From NCBI RefSeq assembly GCF_042663225.1, contig NZ_JBHTAA010000002.1, positions 292,002 through 356,001 on the forward strand: a stretch of DNA of 64,000 nucleotides, in the 5' to 3' direction. This document shows positions 7,147-16,523 of this stretch, one piece after another; position 1 is the stretch's first letter, and every line of letters starts with the position of its first letter. Origin of the DNA: Haloferax namakaokahaiae (lineage in GTDB: Archaea > Halobacteriota > Halobacteria > Halobacteriales > Haloferacaceae). Made by a program: the position numbers and the translations under genes. The notes under the pieces are model-generated. The model had not been told where the DNA came from and did no database searches. It worked only from the letters and a program-made list of their open reading frames with translations.

Positions 7147-8069
7147 CGAGACCCACCCGAGTGAATGGCCACGCTCGCCACTCCGACCGGTGGCTCATCC
7201 TTCGAGAACGTCAGCGTCACGAGCCACCGGTCGTCGTCGCGCTCGACGTGACAGTCGGTCGGCGCCCAGACCGCCTGTCGTCGATACAGGTCGAGGACTA
7301 CCGGCAAGACGGGGATTCGCCCGTCTTTCGGACTGAGTGCGTACTCCGAGAGTTCGAATCGCACGGTGTGCGAATCGGCTTTCACGGTGGCGGGGAGCGG
7401 AAGGTACCGATACGAGCCGACGACCCCGAGTTTACGCAACTGTACGAGAATCGCCTCGATTGGAACGTCCGAATCCGCTGGCGGAGAGAGCCGAGCGGCC
7501 GCCCCTGCCAAGACGTCGGCTTGTTCTTCGGGCGTCAGATGCGTTTCGAGTTCCATCGCCGTGCTCTCCAATAGGCGAAGACAGAGGTCGTCGGGGTCGG
7601 TGACCGTCTCCGCGAGGTCGAAATACCTGTCCATCACCGCGGTTTCGACGACGCGATGGCCGGCATCACACAGCGATTCGAACACCGCGGCGGCGACGTT
7701 GTGACAGAACTCGATACGCCACTGCGTCCGCGATGTAGCCTCGGTATCGGGGTCTCGTCGGGAGGCTGAAGCGCCTCCGTCAGTGGCCGACGGGTCGGTC
7801 ACCGCCGACTCCCTGGTCGGTCGAGTCTCGGAATCCTCGCAGACGATGAGGTCGTAATATGGCAACTGGGGGTCGTACCGCCGGAGTGCCGTTCGGTACT
7901 GTTCTGCCGCTCCCGCGGCACGCTGTGCTGTCGGTCGGTCCGCGAACCGGAGTCCCGCTACCGGGACGGGTCGTTCACCCGTCCGACCGCAGACGAGACA
8001 GTACGGTCCGTCTTCGTCGGCGAGCGTTTCGATGTGCGTTCGTATCTGGATGAGTGTCGTTCCAACCAT
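7143..8069 (-). CDS. Haloarchaeal unknown protein with CxxC (DUF7551-like), first gene of regulator operon
   Basis: A 308-aa soluble acidic protein. The N-terminus holds CLVCGRTGERPVPVAG, a CxxC knuckle, and a disordered linker (about residues 105-135) separates it from a helical and beta-rich C-terminal half with no catalytic motif I recognise. The C-terminal DRWLVTLTFSKDEPP segment looks like a beta-sheet ligand-binding domain. It resembles the haloarchaeal DUF7551 family (tentative). It begins 45 bp after the last binding-protein gene on the same strand, so it may be read from the same transcript, and overlaps the next gene by 4 bp. Confidence 0.65.
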   Translation of the reverse strand: MVGTTLIQIRTHIETLADEDGPYCLVCGRTGERPVPVAGLRFADRPTAQRAAGAAEQYRTALRRYDPQLPYYDLIVCEDSETRPTRESAVTDPSATDGGASASRRDPDTEATSRTQWRIEFCHNVAAAVFESLCDAGHRVVETAVMDRYFDLAETVTDPDDLCLRLLESTAMELETHLTPEEQADVLAGAAARLSPPADSDVPIEAILVQLRKLGVVGSYRYLPLPATVKADSHTVRFELSEYALSPKDGRIPVLPVVLDLYRRQAVWAPTDCHVERDDDRWLVTLTFSKDEPPVGVASVAIHSGGSR

Positions 8070-8114
8070 GGTGGGAGGGTGTTGCTGGCGTTCGTTCGAC
8101 CCGGTTCGGGCGCG

Positions 8115-9371
8115 TTACCGGTCGCCGTTGACGATGTCGGCGAGTCGCTGGCGGTCGAACAGCTGTTCGGCTTCGGGGACCGACGGAAACGCCTCGGCAT
8201 CGAACGTCCCGAACGCGTCGGGGTAGAGCTGTTTGGCCATCGCTTCGGTCTCGAAGTGGGCGATTATCGGCCCTTGATGGCGGCCACAGCCGCGGACGAT
8301 GGTGTCGTTCTGGACGGCTGTGAGTTCGCTTCCGACCGGGTGGTCGCGCATCGGCTCGACGATTTGTGACTCGAATTCCTGCGTCGAGAGCCCGCTAATC
8401 GCCGAATCGACGAAGATGTAGTCGGGGTCTGCCTGGAGGAGACCCTCGTAGTCGATTTGATACGTGCCGTCGCCAGTGAACTCCGCGAACGCGTTCGAGA
8501 CGCCGAGGAGTTCGTACGGGTAGTTTCCGACGCCGGCGGCCGTCGGCGACTTGATGTAGAACGTCCCTTCGGCCGGGTTAGAACCGGAGTAGATGACGCC
8601 GACGTTCGGCGACGAGTCGGGCGACGTCGAATCGATGTCGGCCGCGAACGAGTCGAGTTGGTCGTTCCAGGTCGTCGCCCGCGATTGGGCCTGGAACACC
8701 TCGCCGACGAGGGAGATCGCCTCGGGGAGCGTGTAGTAGGGGAACGAGAATTCGACGCCGAGTGCCTTCCCACTCCACTCACCGCGGAGGTACGAACCCG
8801 CAAAGGGACCGACGTTGGACTCGACTTGTTCGAAGTCGTCGGCGTCCCAGCCGGCGTAGCTTGCGAGCAGTTGCTTGTCGATGAGGTGGACGTCGGCGTC
8901 GAGTTCGAAGAACAGTTCGGCGTCCACCTCCGATACGTCGCCGAGGTCGGTGACACCGCTGGAGTCGAACGACACGCCCGGGAGCGCTTCGTAGTACTGG
9001 AGCGGGTAGTAGCGCTTCGACATCGCGTCCGGTTCGCTTCCGAACGCGAACGCGATATCTGCCCACGCGCCCGACCCCAAGGTGACGTAGGACTCGGGGA
9101 CCGCGTCGAAAAGGACATCGCCGTACGGCTTCACCTCGACGTCGTACGAAATATCCTCCGCGGTGGTCTGTTCCGACTCGGTCGTGGTCTCCTCGGCTTC
9201 AGTCGTCGCAGTCATCGCAGTCTTCGCGGTCGTCGTTGCTTCGGTCGTCTCCTGTGCACCCGCGTCAGTGTTTCCAGTACACCCTGCAAGCAGTCCACCA
9301 GTGAGAACTGCACCGCCGTACTTCACGTACTCTCTGCGCGTCGGCCCGTCTCGTCTGCTGTCGTCGCCCAT
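8115..9371 (-). CDS. Siderophore/iron-binding lipoprotein, paralogue F (last of the tandem five)
   Basis: A 418-aa class III substrate-binding protein (periplasmic-binding-protein type 2 domain) tethered to the cell surface. Twin Arg at residues 12-13, hydrophobic stretch, then lipobox LLAGC with Cys31; a Thr/Glu/Ser linker (about 32-70) precedes the two-lobed domain. It shares the ELDADVHLID core and FDRQRLADIVNG ending with its neighbours. It differs most: the usual D-P after VHLI is D-K and the tail is NGDR. ATG 9371, 2 nt after the previous stop, was preferred over a 34-residue upstream extension that lacks a signal. Confidence 0.88.
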   Translation of the reverse strand: MGDDSRRDGPTRREYVKYGGAVLTGGLLAGCTGNTDAGAQETTEATTTAKTAMTATTEAEETTTESEQTTAEDISYDVEVKPYGDVLFDAVPESYVTLGSGAWADIAFAFGSEPDAMSKRYYPLQYYEALPGVSFDSSGVTDLGDVSEVDAELFFELDADVHLIDKQLLASYAGWDADDFEQVESNVGPFAGSYLRGEWSGKALGVEFSFPYYTLPEAISLVGEVFQAQSRATTWNDQLDSFAADIDSTSPDSSPNVGVIYSGSNPAEGTFYIKSPTAAGVGNYPYELLGVSNAFAEFTGDGTYQIDYEGLLQADPDYIFVDSAISGLSTQEFESQIVEPMRDHPVGSELTAVQNDTIVRGCGRHQGPIIAHFETEAMAKQLYPDAFGTFDAEAFPSVPEAEQLFDRQRLADIVNGDR

Positions 9372-9373
9372 TT

Positions 9374-10618
9374 TCAGATGTCTCCGTCGATGATGTCCGC
9401 GACCCGCTGGCGGTCGAATAGCTGTTCTTCCTCGGGAATCTCGGGGTACGGGCCGTTCTCGTAGGTCGGCCACTCGCCGAACAACTCGGGGTAGAGCTGT
9501 TTGGCCGTCATCTCCAGTTGGAACAGGTTCAGAATCGGTCCCTGATACCGCGCGCCCTGCGGGTGGACGCGGCCGTTCTTGACCGCCGTAATCTCTCCCC
9601 CGACGGCGTTCGATTCGAGGGTCTCCCGGAGTTCTCCCATGTCCGTCGTCGGGAGCATGCCGCCGAGCAGTAGCATCACGTCGGGGTCGGCTTCGAGGAG
9701 CGCTTCGAGGTCCACCACGGTGCCCGATTCGACCGACCCGTCGAACGCATCGCGCGGGCCGAGCGGGCGGGTGTGTGCCGTGAGGAAACCGGGGTTACTC
9801 AGTGTGTACGCCCAGATGTCGCCCTCGATATCGGACGACCCGACCATCACCGCGGTCGGTCGCTCTGATTCCGGCGGGAGATTTTCTTCGACCGTCGTCA
9901 GGAGGTCGTTGCGAATCGACGCGAGCGCCTCGTAGCGGTCGGTCGCTTGGAACACCTGCGCGACTTTCTCGAACTGCTCCCACAGGCCGGGATACTCGTA
10001 GTCGCCCTCCCAACTGTCCGGCGGCGTCTGGTGACGGGCGCTGAACGAGTTGCCGAACCACGGGCTGATGTTCTGCTCGATTTCCTCGATGTCGTCCACG
10101 CTCCAGCTACCGAGTGCCAGGACCGATGCCGGGTCTGCGAGGTGAACGTCGCTGTCGAGTTCGTACAGTTTCTCCTTGCTCACTTCCCACGACGAGTAGA
10201 GACCCCTCCAGTCGAGTGAGACGCCGGGCAGGCGTTCGACGAACTGGTTCCAGAGGTCGTGATAGTAGTCGGGTGCGTGCATCGCGTTCACCGTGTCGCC
10301 GTGGCCCAGTGCGAACGCCATATCAGCGTGGTGCGTGAGTCGCGTGAACACCGTCTCGGGTGGCGACTCGAATTCGACCTCGCCGACCGGCGACATCGAC
10401 ACCGTGTACGAGGTGTCTTCGGTGGTCGTCTCTTCGGATTCAGTTGCCGTCGCGGTCGATTCGGTCGGCGTCGCAGTCGTTTCGGTCACCGTTTCTCCCT
10501 GTGTACCGGTGTCACTGCTACCGGTACAGCCTGCGAGCAGGCCGCCGGTGAGAACTGCACCGCCGTATTTCAGGTACTCTCGTCGGGTCGATTCGCCGCC
10601 TCGGATGTGGTCACTCAT
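9374..10618 (-). CDS. Siderophore/iron-binding lipoprotein, paralogue E
   Basis: A 414-aa surface lipoprotein for an ABC iron-chelate importer. Tat motif TRREYLKYGG with Arg12-13, lipobox Cys31, and a Thr/Glu linker to about residue 65. Two Rossmann-like lobes follow, with the array's shared ELDSDVHLADP segment and a KQLYPELFGEWP stretch near the end. The ending is QRVADIIDGDI. The signal-peptide region is almost identical to that of paralogue F while the ligand-binding lobes differ, which suggests duplication and then binding-site divergence. Confidence 0.9.
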   Translation of the reverse strand: MSDHIRGGESTRREYLKYGGAVLTGGLLAGCTGSSDTGTQGETVTETTATPTESTATATESEETTTEDTSYTVSMSPVGEVEFESPPETVFTRLTHHADMAFALGHGDTVNAMHAPDYYHDLWNQFVERLPGVSLDWRGLYSSWEVSKEKLYELDSDVHLADPASVLALGSWSVDDIEEIEQNISPWFGNSFSARHQTPPDSWEGDYEYPGLWEQFEKVAQVFQATDRYEALASIRNDLLTTVEENLPPESERPTAVMVGSSDIEGDIWAYTLSNPGFLTAHTRPLGPRDAFDGSVESGTVVDLEALLEADPDVMLLLGGMLPTTDMGELRETLESNAVGGEITAVKNGRVHPQGARYQGPILNLFQLEMTAKQLYPELFGEWPTYENGPYPEIPEEEQLFDRQRVADIIDGDI

Positions 10619-10620
10619 GT

Positions 10621-11877
10621 TCAGAACTCTCCGTTGATGATGTCCGCAACGCGCTGTCGGTCGAACAACTGTTCACCCGTCGGCGTCTCGCCGAGACCCT
10701 TCCACTCGCCGAACGTCTCCGGATATATTTGTTTGGCCGCAATCTCCGTCTGGAAGAGCTTGATAATCGGCCCTTGGACGTTTTTCCCGCCGCGATAGAC
10801 GCGCCCGTTTTGGACGGCGGTCAGCTGGCTTCCGAGTTCGTCTTCGCGCATCACGTCGATGACGTTCGTTTGGAAGTCTTCGATGGAGTCGGTGTACCCG
10901 AATGCGTTGTGTGCGATGAGCACGTCGGGGTCGGCCTCCAAGAGCGCCTCGTAGTTGACTTGGCCCTCCATGCTCACACCAGCCTCGGCCCAAGCGTTTT
11001 CGACGCCGAGGTCACGGTACTGCTGTTTCGCCATCCCTGGTTGCGTTGGGTCGTTGAGATAGAACACACCGGAACCGACGTACTGCTCACCGGGGATGAA
11101 GAACCCAAGCCCGACGCTGGGGCGTTCCGCTTCGGCTGGCAGTTGTTCAGTAATCGTCGTCAGTAGGTCGTCGTGAATCGTCGAGAGTGCATCGTACCGT
11201 GCTTCTTCACGGAAGGCGGCACCGACCTTCTCGAACGCTTCGTACAGCGTATAATGTGGGTAGTTCGGCCCAATCGACTCCTGTGGCCTCCGGATGAAAC
11301 TGCCGAGCCACGGTGCGACGTTGGTTTCCAACTCCGAGATGTCCTCCTCATCGAAGCCGAAGTAGTGCTTCGCGTTGTTCGGGTCGATGAGGTGAAGGTC
11401 CGCGTCGATTTCGTAGAACACCTCTTTGTCGTATTCACCGTCCTGACTGAGCGGCGAAATCTGCTCAGGGTTGACAGAGACTCCCGGTAGTACGTCGAGC
11501 ACGTCCATCGGAAGGCTCTGCGTGTCCTGCATCCCGACGAGTGCGTCGCCGTGTCCGAGCGCAATCAGCATATCTGCGTAGTCGGCGCGGTACACGACGA
11601 CTGACTCGGGGACTGACTCGAAGGTGACCGACGTCCGCGGTTTCATTTCGACGGTCCACGACTCGGTTGATTCTGAGGTTTCAGTGGCTTCCTCGGCCGT
11701 CGTTGTGGCGGTCTCGGTCTGCTCGTCGGTCGAGTCAGTAGGCTCTGCGGTGTCGGTCGAACCGGAGTCTGTTTGACCGGTACACCCGGCGAGCAGACCG
11801 CCGCCGACGACTGCGCTGCCGTATCTGAGATACTCGCGCCGGGTCGATTCGTGGGTCGTCGTGTCGTCGTCACTCAT
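10621..11877 (-). CDS. Siderophore/iron-binding lipoprotein, paralogue D
   Basis: A 418-aa member of the tandem array. Arg13-14 Tat signal (STRREYLRYGSA), lipobox LLAGC with Cys32, and a Ser/Thr/Glu linker to about residue 68. The binding domain has EIDADLHLIDPNN and AKQIYPETFGEWKG, and the C-terminus reads FDRQRVADIINGEF. Its lobe sequence departs clearly from B, C and E (for example the MQDTQSLPMDVLDVLPGV region), so a different ligand is likely. The stop is followed after 2 nt by the next ATG. Confidence 0.9.
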   Translation of the reverse strand: MSDDDTTTHESTRREYLRYGSAVVGGGLLAGCTGQTDSGSTDTAEPTDSTDEQTETATTTAEEATETSESTESWTVEMKPRTSVTFESVPESVVVYRADYADMLIALGHGDALVGMQDTQSLPMDVLDVLPGVSVNPEQISPLSQDGEYDKEVFYEIDADLHLIDPNNAKHYFGFDEEDISELETNVAPWLGSFIRRPQESIGPNYPHYTLYEAFEKVGAAFREEARYDALSTIHDDLLTTITEQLPAEAERPSVGLGFFIPGEQYVGSGVFYLNDPTQPGMAKQQYRDLGVENAWAEAGVSMEGQVNYEALLEADPDVLIAHNAFGYTDSIEDFQTNVIDVMREDELGSQLTAVQNGRVYRGGKNVQGPIIKLFQTEIAAKQIYPETFGEWKGLGETPTGEQLFDRQRVADIINGEF

Positions 11878-11879
11878 CT

Positions 11880-13115
11880 TCAGAACTCTCCGTCGATGAC
11901 CTTCTCCACGCGCTGGTGGTCGAACAGTTGCTCGTCGGGGCTGAACTCCGGATAGGCGTCACCGTTCTCGTAGGTCGGCCACGCGCCGAACTGGTCGGGG
12001 TATAGTTGCTTGGCGGTCATCTCCAATTGGAAGAAGTTCATCAGCGGTCCCTGCCACCGCGTTCCTTGCGGATACACGCGGTCGTTCTGCACCGCGGACA
12101 ACTCGCGTCCGACCGGGTCGTCCGCGAGGTTCTGTTTCAGCGTACCGAAGTCGAACGTCTCCGTGACCGTCCACAGCGCGAGAATCACGTCCGGGTCGGC
12201 TTCGAGCAACGCCTCCATATCGACTTCCTTGAACGGTCCCGAGATGTCCGCGTCGGCGAAGGCATCGACTGCCCCGAGCGGCCGGGTATGAGAGTTCCAG
12301 TAGCCGGGCGCGTTCAGCCGGAGTACGTAGATTGCCGAGAGGTCCTCCGAGATGGAGAGGTAGGCGACGGACGGTCGCTCCGACTCCGGCGGAAGTCCGT
12401 CTTCGATGGTCGAAAGCTGCTCTTCGTGGACGGACGCGAGCGCGTCGTACCGGTCTCGCTCGTCGTACAACGTGGCGACGCGGTCGAACAGGTCCCACAG
12501 CGAGTAGTACTCGTACGAGTCGGCCCACCCCTCGGGCGGCGCGGCGTGATAACAGCTGAAGTAGTTCCCCAGCCACGGCCCGAGGTTGGTCGCAACTTCG
12601 TCGGCGTCGCTCTGGTTCCAGTTGTCCTGCGTCGTCACCCACGACGGGTCAACGAGGTGCAGGTCGCTGTCGAGTTCGTACAACTGCTCTTTCGTGAAGC
12701 CCCACCCCGTCGCCTTGCCCGCCCACTCGATTTCGAAGTCGTCGAATCCGGACGTGAAGTACTCGAGACCGGCGGTCATTCCCTCCCACCAGTGGTTGTT
12801 GATGGTGTCACCCTGACCGAGCGCGCTGGCCATATCGGGGAACCACGGGAAGTGAGTGAACACGTTAGTCGGTGGCTCTTCGAGCGTGACCTCGCCGGCG
12901 GGCGACAACTCGACCGTGTAACTCGTGTCCTCGGGGGTCGCCTCCGCCGTTTCGGTCTCGGTCGTCGCTTCGGTCGAGGTTTGCGTCTCCGTCGTCGTCT
13001 GCGTCGGTGCCGAGTCTGACTCGGTGTTCCCGGTACACCCCGCGAGCAGTCCGCCACCGATGACGGCCCCGCCGTATTTGAGGTAGTCTCGTCGGGTCGG
13101 GTTGTCACGACTCAT
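11880..13115 (-). CDS. Siderophore/iron-binding lipoprotein, paralogue C
   Basis: A 411-aa class III binding lipoprotein. Short n-region, Arg8-9 in PTRRDYLKYGG, lipobox Cys27, then a Thr/Glu linker. The domain is rich in Trp (WFPDMAS, WWEGM, WVTTQDNWNQ), as in paralogue B. It ends FDHQRVEKVIDGEF, a variant of the shared tail. ATG 13115 lies 2 nt after the previous stop and starts the signal peptide; a 35-residue longer frame without signal features was rejected. Confidence 0.9.
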   Translation of the reverse strand: MSRDNPTRRDYLKYGGAVIGGGLLAGCTGNTESDSAPTQTTTETQTSTEATTETETAEATPEDTSYTVELSPAGEVTLEEPPTNVFTHFPWFPDMASALGQGDTINNHWWEGMTAGLEYFTSGFDDFEIEWAGKATGWGFTKEQLYELDSDLHLVDPSWVTTQDNWNQSDADEVATNLGPWLGNYFSCYHAAPPEGWADSYEYYSLWDLFDRVATLYDERDRYDALASVHEEQLSTIEDGLPPESERPSVAYLSISEDLSAIYVLRLNAPGYWNSHTRPLGAVDAFADADISGPFKEVDMEALLEADPDVILALWTVTETFDFGTLKQNLADDPVGRELSAVQNDRVYPQGTRWQGPLMNFFQLEMTAKQLYPDQFGAWPTYENGDAYPEFSPDEQLFDHQRVEKVIDGEF

Positions 13116-13117
13116 GT

Positions 13118-14386
13118 TCAGAACTCCCCGTTGACGATATCGGCGACGCGCTGGTGGTCGAACAACTGCTCTTCTTCGGGGAGGTCGGGGTACGACTGAC
13201 CCTCCTCGAAGCGCGGCCATTCGCCGAACTGCTCGGGATAGAGTTGCTTGGCGGTCATCTCAAGCTGGAAGAGGTTCTTCAGTGGCCCTTGGAACGACCC
13301 GCCGGACGCGTAGAAGCGGTCGTTCTGTATCGCAGTGAGTTCCTTTCCAACCGGGTCCGTCGATACCGTCTCCTGAATCTCGTCCCAATCGTACCACGGT
13401 CCGACCGCGAAGATGTGGAGGATGACGTCAGGGTCGATTTCGAGCAGACCCTCCGTGCTGTACGCCGCGTCGTAGTTCTCTGCGTACGTCTTGTCGCTGT
13501 CCGCGAAGGCGTCTCGTGCGCCCATCGGCCGAACGTGCGCTTTCCCAAAGCCAGGGCCGCTGATCTTGTATGGGTAGAACTCTCCATCCCAGTACGAGAG
13601 GAGTCCGACAGTCGGACGCTCGCTCTTCGGCGGGAGGTTCGCGCGAATGTGCCCGTAGAGCTTCTCGTACTCGGTTTTGAGCGCCTCGAACCGTTTTCGT
13701 TCCTGAAAGACGTCGGCGACCTTGCCCGACAGGTCCCACAGCGTGTAGTAGCGGTAGTCGTCGCGGTACGCTGCCGGCGGTTGCGCGTGCTGTCTGCTGT
13801 AACGGTTCGCAAACCACGGGCCGACGTTCTCGGCTATCTCGTCAACATCTGTTTGGTTCCACCCTTTGAACGTGACGACCCACGCGGGGTCCATCAGGTG
13901 AACGTCGTTGTCGAGTTCGTAGAACAGTTCCTTGTCCATCCCGCCGTCGTACACTTGCGTGAGACCGTCGGCCGACGCCGAAACGCCGTCGAGAGCGTCG
14001 TAGAAGTAGCCGAGTCCACCGACGTAGTCTTCGGGGAAGCCCACGCTGGTGAGCGAGTCTTCGTGTCCGAACGCGACCAGCATGTCGATGTACTGCGGAC
14101 TGTACGCCATCACCTTCGACGGCACCTCGTCGAACGTCACCTCGCCGACGGGCGAGATGGACACCGAGTAACTGGTGTCCTCGGGGGTCGCCTCAGTCGT
14201 TTCGGTCTCGGTATCGGTCACCGTCGTCTCAGTTGGTGTCTGGGTCGTCGCCGTCTCGTCGTCGGCCGATTCCGGCTGGCTATTTCCGGTACACCCGGCG
14301 AGCAAACTACCCCCGGCGAGTGCACCACTGTACTTCAGATACGCACGCCGTCCGAGACGTGAACGTCCGTCGGATTGGTCTGACAT
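13118..14386 (-). CDS. Siderophore/iron-binding lipoprotein, paralogue B (first of the tandem five)
   Basis: A 422-aa binding lipoprotein heading the five-gene array. Arg13-14 in LGRRAYLKYSG, lipobox LLAGC with Cys32, linker to about residue 72, and binding lobes with ELDNDVHLMDPAW and AKQLYPEQFGEWP, ending DHQRVADIVNGEF. Its LGRR(A/D)YLKY signal is closest to that of paralogue A beside the permease genes, which suggests the array grew from an A-like copy. Two perfect iron-type operators lie 4 and 40 bp before the start, and a leaderless or near-leaderless transcript is likely. Confidence 0.9.
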   Translation of the reverse strand: MSDQSDGRSRLGRRAYLKYSGALAGGSLLAGCTGNSQPESADDETATTQTPTETTVTDTETETTEATPEDTSYSVSISPVGEVTFDEVPSKVMAYSPQYIDMLVAFGHEDSLTSVGFPEDYVGGLGYFYDALDGVSASADGLTQVYDGGMDKELFYELDNDVHLMDPAWVVTFKGWNQTDVDEIAENVGPWFANRYSRQHAQPPAAYRDDYRYYTLWDLSGKVADVFQERKRFEALKTEYEKLYGHIRANLPPKSERPTVGLLSYWDGEFYPYKISGPGFGKAHVRPMGARDAFADSDKTYAENYDAAYSTEGLLEIDPDVILHIFAVGPWYDWDEIQETVSTDPVGKELTAIQNDRFYASGGSFQGPLKNLFQLEMTAKQLYPEQFGEWPRFEEGQSYPDLPEEEQLFDHQRVADIVNGEF

Positions 14387-14390
14387 ACAG

Positions 14391-14406
14391 TTTAGGCTGG
14401 CCTAAA
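14391..14406. promoter_or_regulatory. Iron-type operator TTTAGG-CTGG-CCTAAA (site 2)
   Basis: Perfect inverted repeat only 4 bp before the ATG of paralogue B, over the expected transcription start. It pairs with site 3, whose first base is 36 bp away. Occupancy would block initiation. Confidence 0.85.
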
Positions 14407-14426
14407 ACAATTTAGCTTCTTCGGTT

Positions 14427-14442
14427 TTTAGGTCGGCCTAAA
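14427..14442. promoter_or_regulatory. Iron-type operator TTTAGG-TCGG-CCTAAA (site 3)
   Basis: Second perfect palindrome at the array promoter, centred about 48 bp before the ATG, next to the expected TATA/BRE position. With site 2 it brackets the core promoter at the same 36-bp spacing seen at paralogue A. Confidence 0.85.
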
Positions 14443-14530
14443 ATAAGAGATGGTTTCGGTTCTCACGGTGTGAGTTGCCCAGCAAAAGTTCGACAGCGTA
14501 CGGTTTCGATGGAGGGCGAGCGATTCGTCG

Positions 14531-15415
14531 CTACCGGTCGTCGGAAATCGCGCGATGCGGCGATATGTGTGGTCCCGTCGGACTCTCGTTATCGACGGTC
14601 GCATCGACGCGGAACACGTCGGCGAGGAGTTCTTCGGTGACCACCGTCTTCGGCGGTCCCCAGTCGTAGAGTTCGCCGTCTTTCATTGCGATGAGGTTGT
14701 CGGCGAAGCGTGCGGCTTGGCCGATGTCGTGGAGGACGACGGCGATGGTGATGTCGCGTTCGGTCGTGAGCGTCTCGATGACCTCCATGACACGCAGTTG
14801 GTGGTGTAAATCGAGGTACGTCGTCGGCTCGTCGAGAAGGAGCACGTCGGTCTCCTGTGCGAGCACCATCGCAATCCACGCGAGTTGTTTCTGCCCGCCG
14901 CTGAGGTTGCCGACACCCTCGTCTCGAATGTCGTTCACGCCGGCGAGGGCCAGTGCGCGTTCGACGGCGGCCTTGTCGTCTTCGGTGACGGATTCGAAGA
15001 ACCCGCGGTGGGGGTATCGACCGTGGTACGCGAGGTCTTCGACCGTGAGACTGGCCGGCGACTGGTTCTCCTGCGAGAGCAGTCCCAACTGTCGCGCGAG
15101 CGCCTTCGGCTTGAGCGACTGCACGTCGGTCCCGTCGAGGAGGACGTTCCCGCGTTCGGGCGTCAATTGGTTCGACATCGCCTTCAACAGCGTACTCTTG
15201 CCGCTGCCGTTCGGGCCGACGAGCGCCGTGATTTCGCCTTCGGGGATGACGACTTTCTCACACTCGACGATCGGTTCGTCGGTGGTCGGATAGCCGATTG
15301 CGAGGTCTTCGCCGACGAGACGACTCGCCGGGGAGTCGCCCTCGTAGTCGGTCTCGGAGACGAGTTCTTCGGCGTTCTGCCCGTCCTTCCGAGGCGTTGA
15401 GCGTTGCGTCGTCAT
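14531..15415 (-). CDS. Iron-siderophore ABC transporter ATPase (FecE/FhuC type)
   Basis: A 294-aa ABC ATPase that powers import of iron chelates. Walker A GPNGSGKST (about residues 72-80), Q-loop in GLLSQENQSP, signature NLSGGQ, Walker B VLLLDEPTTYLD and the switch His in VVLHDIGQAARFAD are all intact. The C-terminal YDWGPPKTVVTEELLADVF stretch is typical of FecE/FhuC/HmuV proteins. An unusual polar N-terminal extension of about 35 residues precedes the core. The start overlaps the permease stop by one base (TGATG). It would serve paralogue A and, in trans, the five array proteins. Confidence 0.95.
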   Translation of the reverse strand: MTTQRSTPRKDGQNAEELVSETDYEGDSPASRLVGEDLAIGYPTTDEPIVECEKVVIPEGEITALVGPNGSGKSTLLKAMSNQLTPERGNVLLDGTDVQSLKPKALARQLGLLSQENQSPASLTVEDLAYHGRYPHRGFFESVTEDDKAAVERALALAGVNDIRDEGVGNLSGGQKQLAWIAMVLAQETDVLLLDEPTTYLDLHHQLRVMEVIETLTTERDITIAVVLHDIGQAARFADNLIAMKDGELYDWGPPKTVVTEELLADVFRVDATVDNESPTGPHISPHRAISDDR

Positions 15416-16521
15416 CAGATTTCACCGATTTGTGTCTGTTTGCGCATGAGATACAGGAAGTACGGCCCACCGATGAGACCGGTGACGATACCGACCGGAA
15501 TCTGCACCGGATTGAGCGCCAGTCTGGCACCAACGTCCGCGACGACCATGAGCGCCGGGCCGACGAACATACACCCGACGATGAGGCGTTTGTACTCGCT
15601 GCCGACGAGGTTTCGGACCATGTGCGGGACGATGAGTCCGACGAAGCCCACGATGCCGGCGACTGAGATACTCGCGGCGGCGGCGAGAACCGCCACCCCC
15701 GAGAGGAGAAACCGGACTTTCTCGACCGACATCCCGAGTGCCTGTGCCGTGCGCTCGCCCAAGAGAAGCACGTTGAGTTGTCGGGACCCAACGAGTGCAA
15801 AGAGCAGGGCGAAGATAGTCGCTGGGAGCGCCATCCGAACCTGCTCCCAGTCGGTTCCCGTCAGCGACCCGGTCGTCCACGCGATTGCGCTCTGGACGAT
15901 GCCGATGTTGTCGGCGAAGAAGAACATCGCCGTCTGCAGGCTGCCGAAGACGGTGCCGACGATGACGCCCGCGAGGACGAGTCGCACCGGCGACGTGCCG
16001 TTCTTCCACGCGATTGCGTAGACGATGAGGAACGCGAGCGCCCCGCCGAACGACGCGATGAGCGGGAGGAACGCCGTCAGGCCGGAGAAGACGACGAGCG
16101 TCAGGAGAATCATCAACCCGGCACCCGAGGAGACGCCGAGGATGAACGGACTGGCGAGTTCGTTCCGCGTGACTGCCTGAAAAATCGCACCCGAGACGGC
16201 GAGGTTCGCGCCGACGAGGATGGCGACGAACACCCGCGGCAGGCGGATGTTCCAGACGATGAGGCTCTCTCTGCTCATCTCCGGGAGTTCGCCCCCGAAG
16301 AGGAAGGCGTTCCACGCCTGTGTGCTGAACACCACCTTGGGGTTGAAGACGGCGTGCCACGCCTCGACGAGCGTCATCGAGAACGCGCCGAAACTCACCT
16401 GCAACAGGCCACCGACGAGGATGACCGCGAGGCTCACGAGGATGACCGCGACGAGCGAGCCGTCGAACCATCGCTCGGTCGCCGACTGCGAGTCGGTCGA
16501 AGTAGTCGTCTCACTCGCCAT
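15415..16521 (-). CDS. Iron-siderophore ABC transporter permease (FecCD/BtuC family)
   Basis: A 368-aa integral membrane protein with the roughly ten-helix BtuC/FecCD fold. It shows WNIRLPRVFVAILVGANLAVSG in the second helix region, NELASPFILGVSSGAG, the GTVFGSLQTAMFFF helix and the IVGFVGLIVPHMVRNLVG coupling region that contacts the ATPase. Only one permease gene is present, so it should work as a homodimer. ATG 16521 begins a short polar N-terminus; a longer frame upstream overlaps the flavoprotein gene and has no membrane character. It starts 2 nt after the flavoprotein stop. Confidence 0.95.
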   Translation of the reverse strand: MASETTTSTDSQSATERWFDGSLVAVILVSLAVILVGGLLQVSFGAFSMTLVEAWHAVFNPKVVFSTQAWNAFLFGGELPEMSRESLIVWNIRLPRVFVAILVGANLAVSGAIFQAVTRNELASPFILGVSSGAGLMILLTLVVFSGLTAFLPLIASFGGALAFLIVYAIAWKNGTSPVRLVLAGVIVGTVFGSLQTAMFFFADNIGIVQSAIAWTTGSLTGTDWEQVRMALPATIFALLFALVGSRQLNVLLLGERTAQALGMSVEKVRFLLSGVAVLAAAASISVAGIVGFVGLIVPHMVRNLVGSEYKRLIVGCMFVGPALMVVADVGARLALNPVQIPVGIVTGLIGGPYFLYLMRKQTQIGEI

Positions 16522-16523
16522 CG

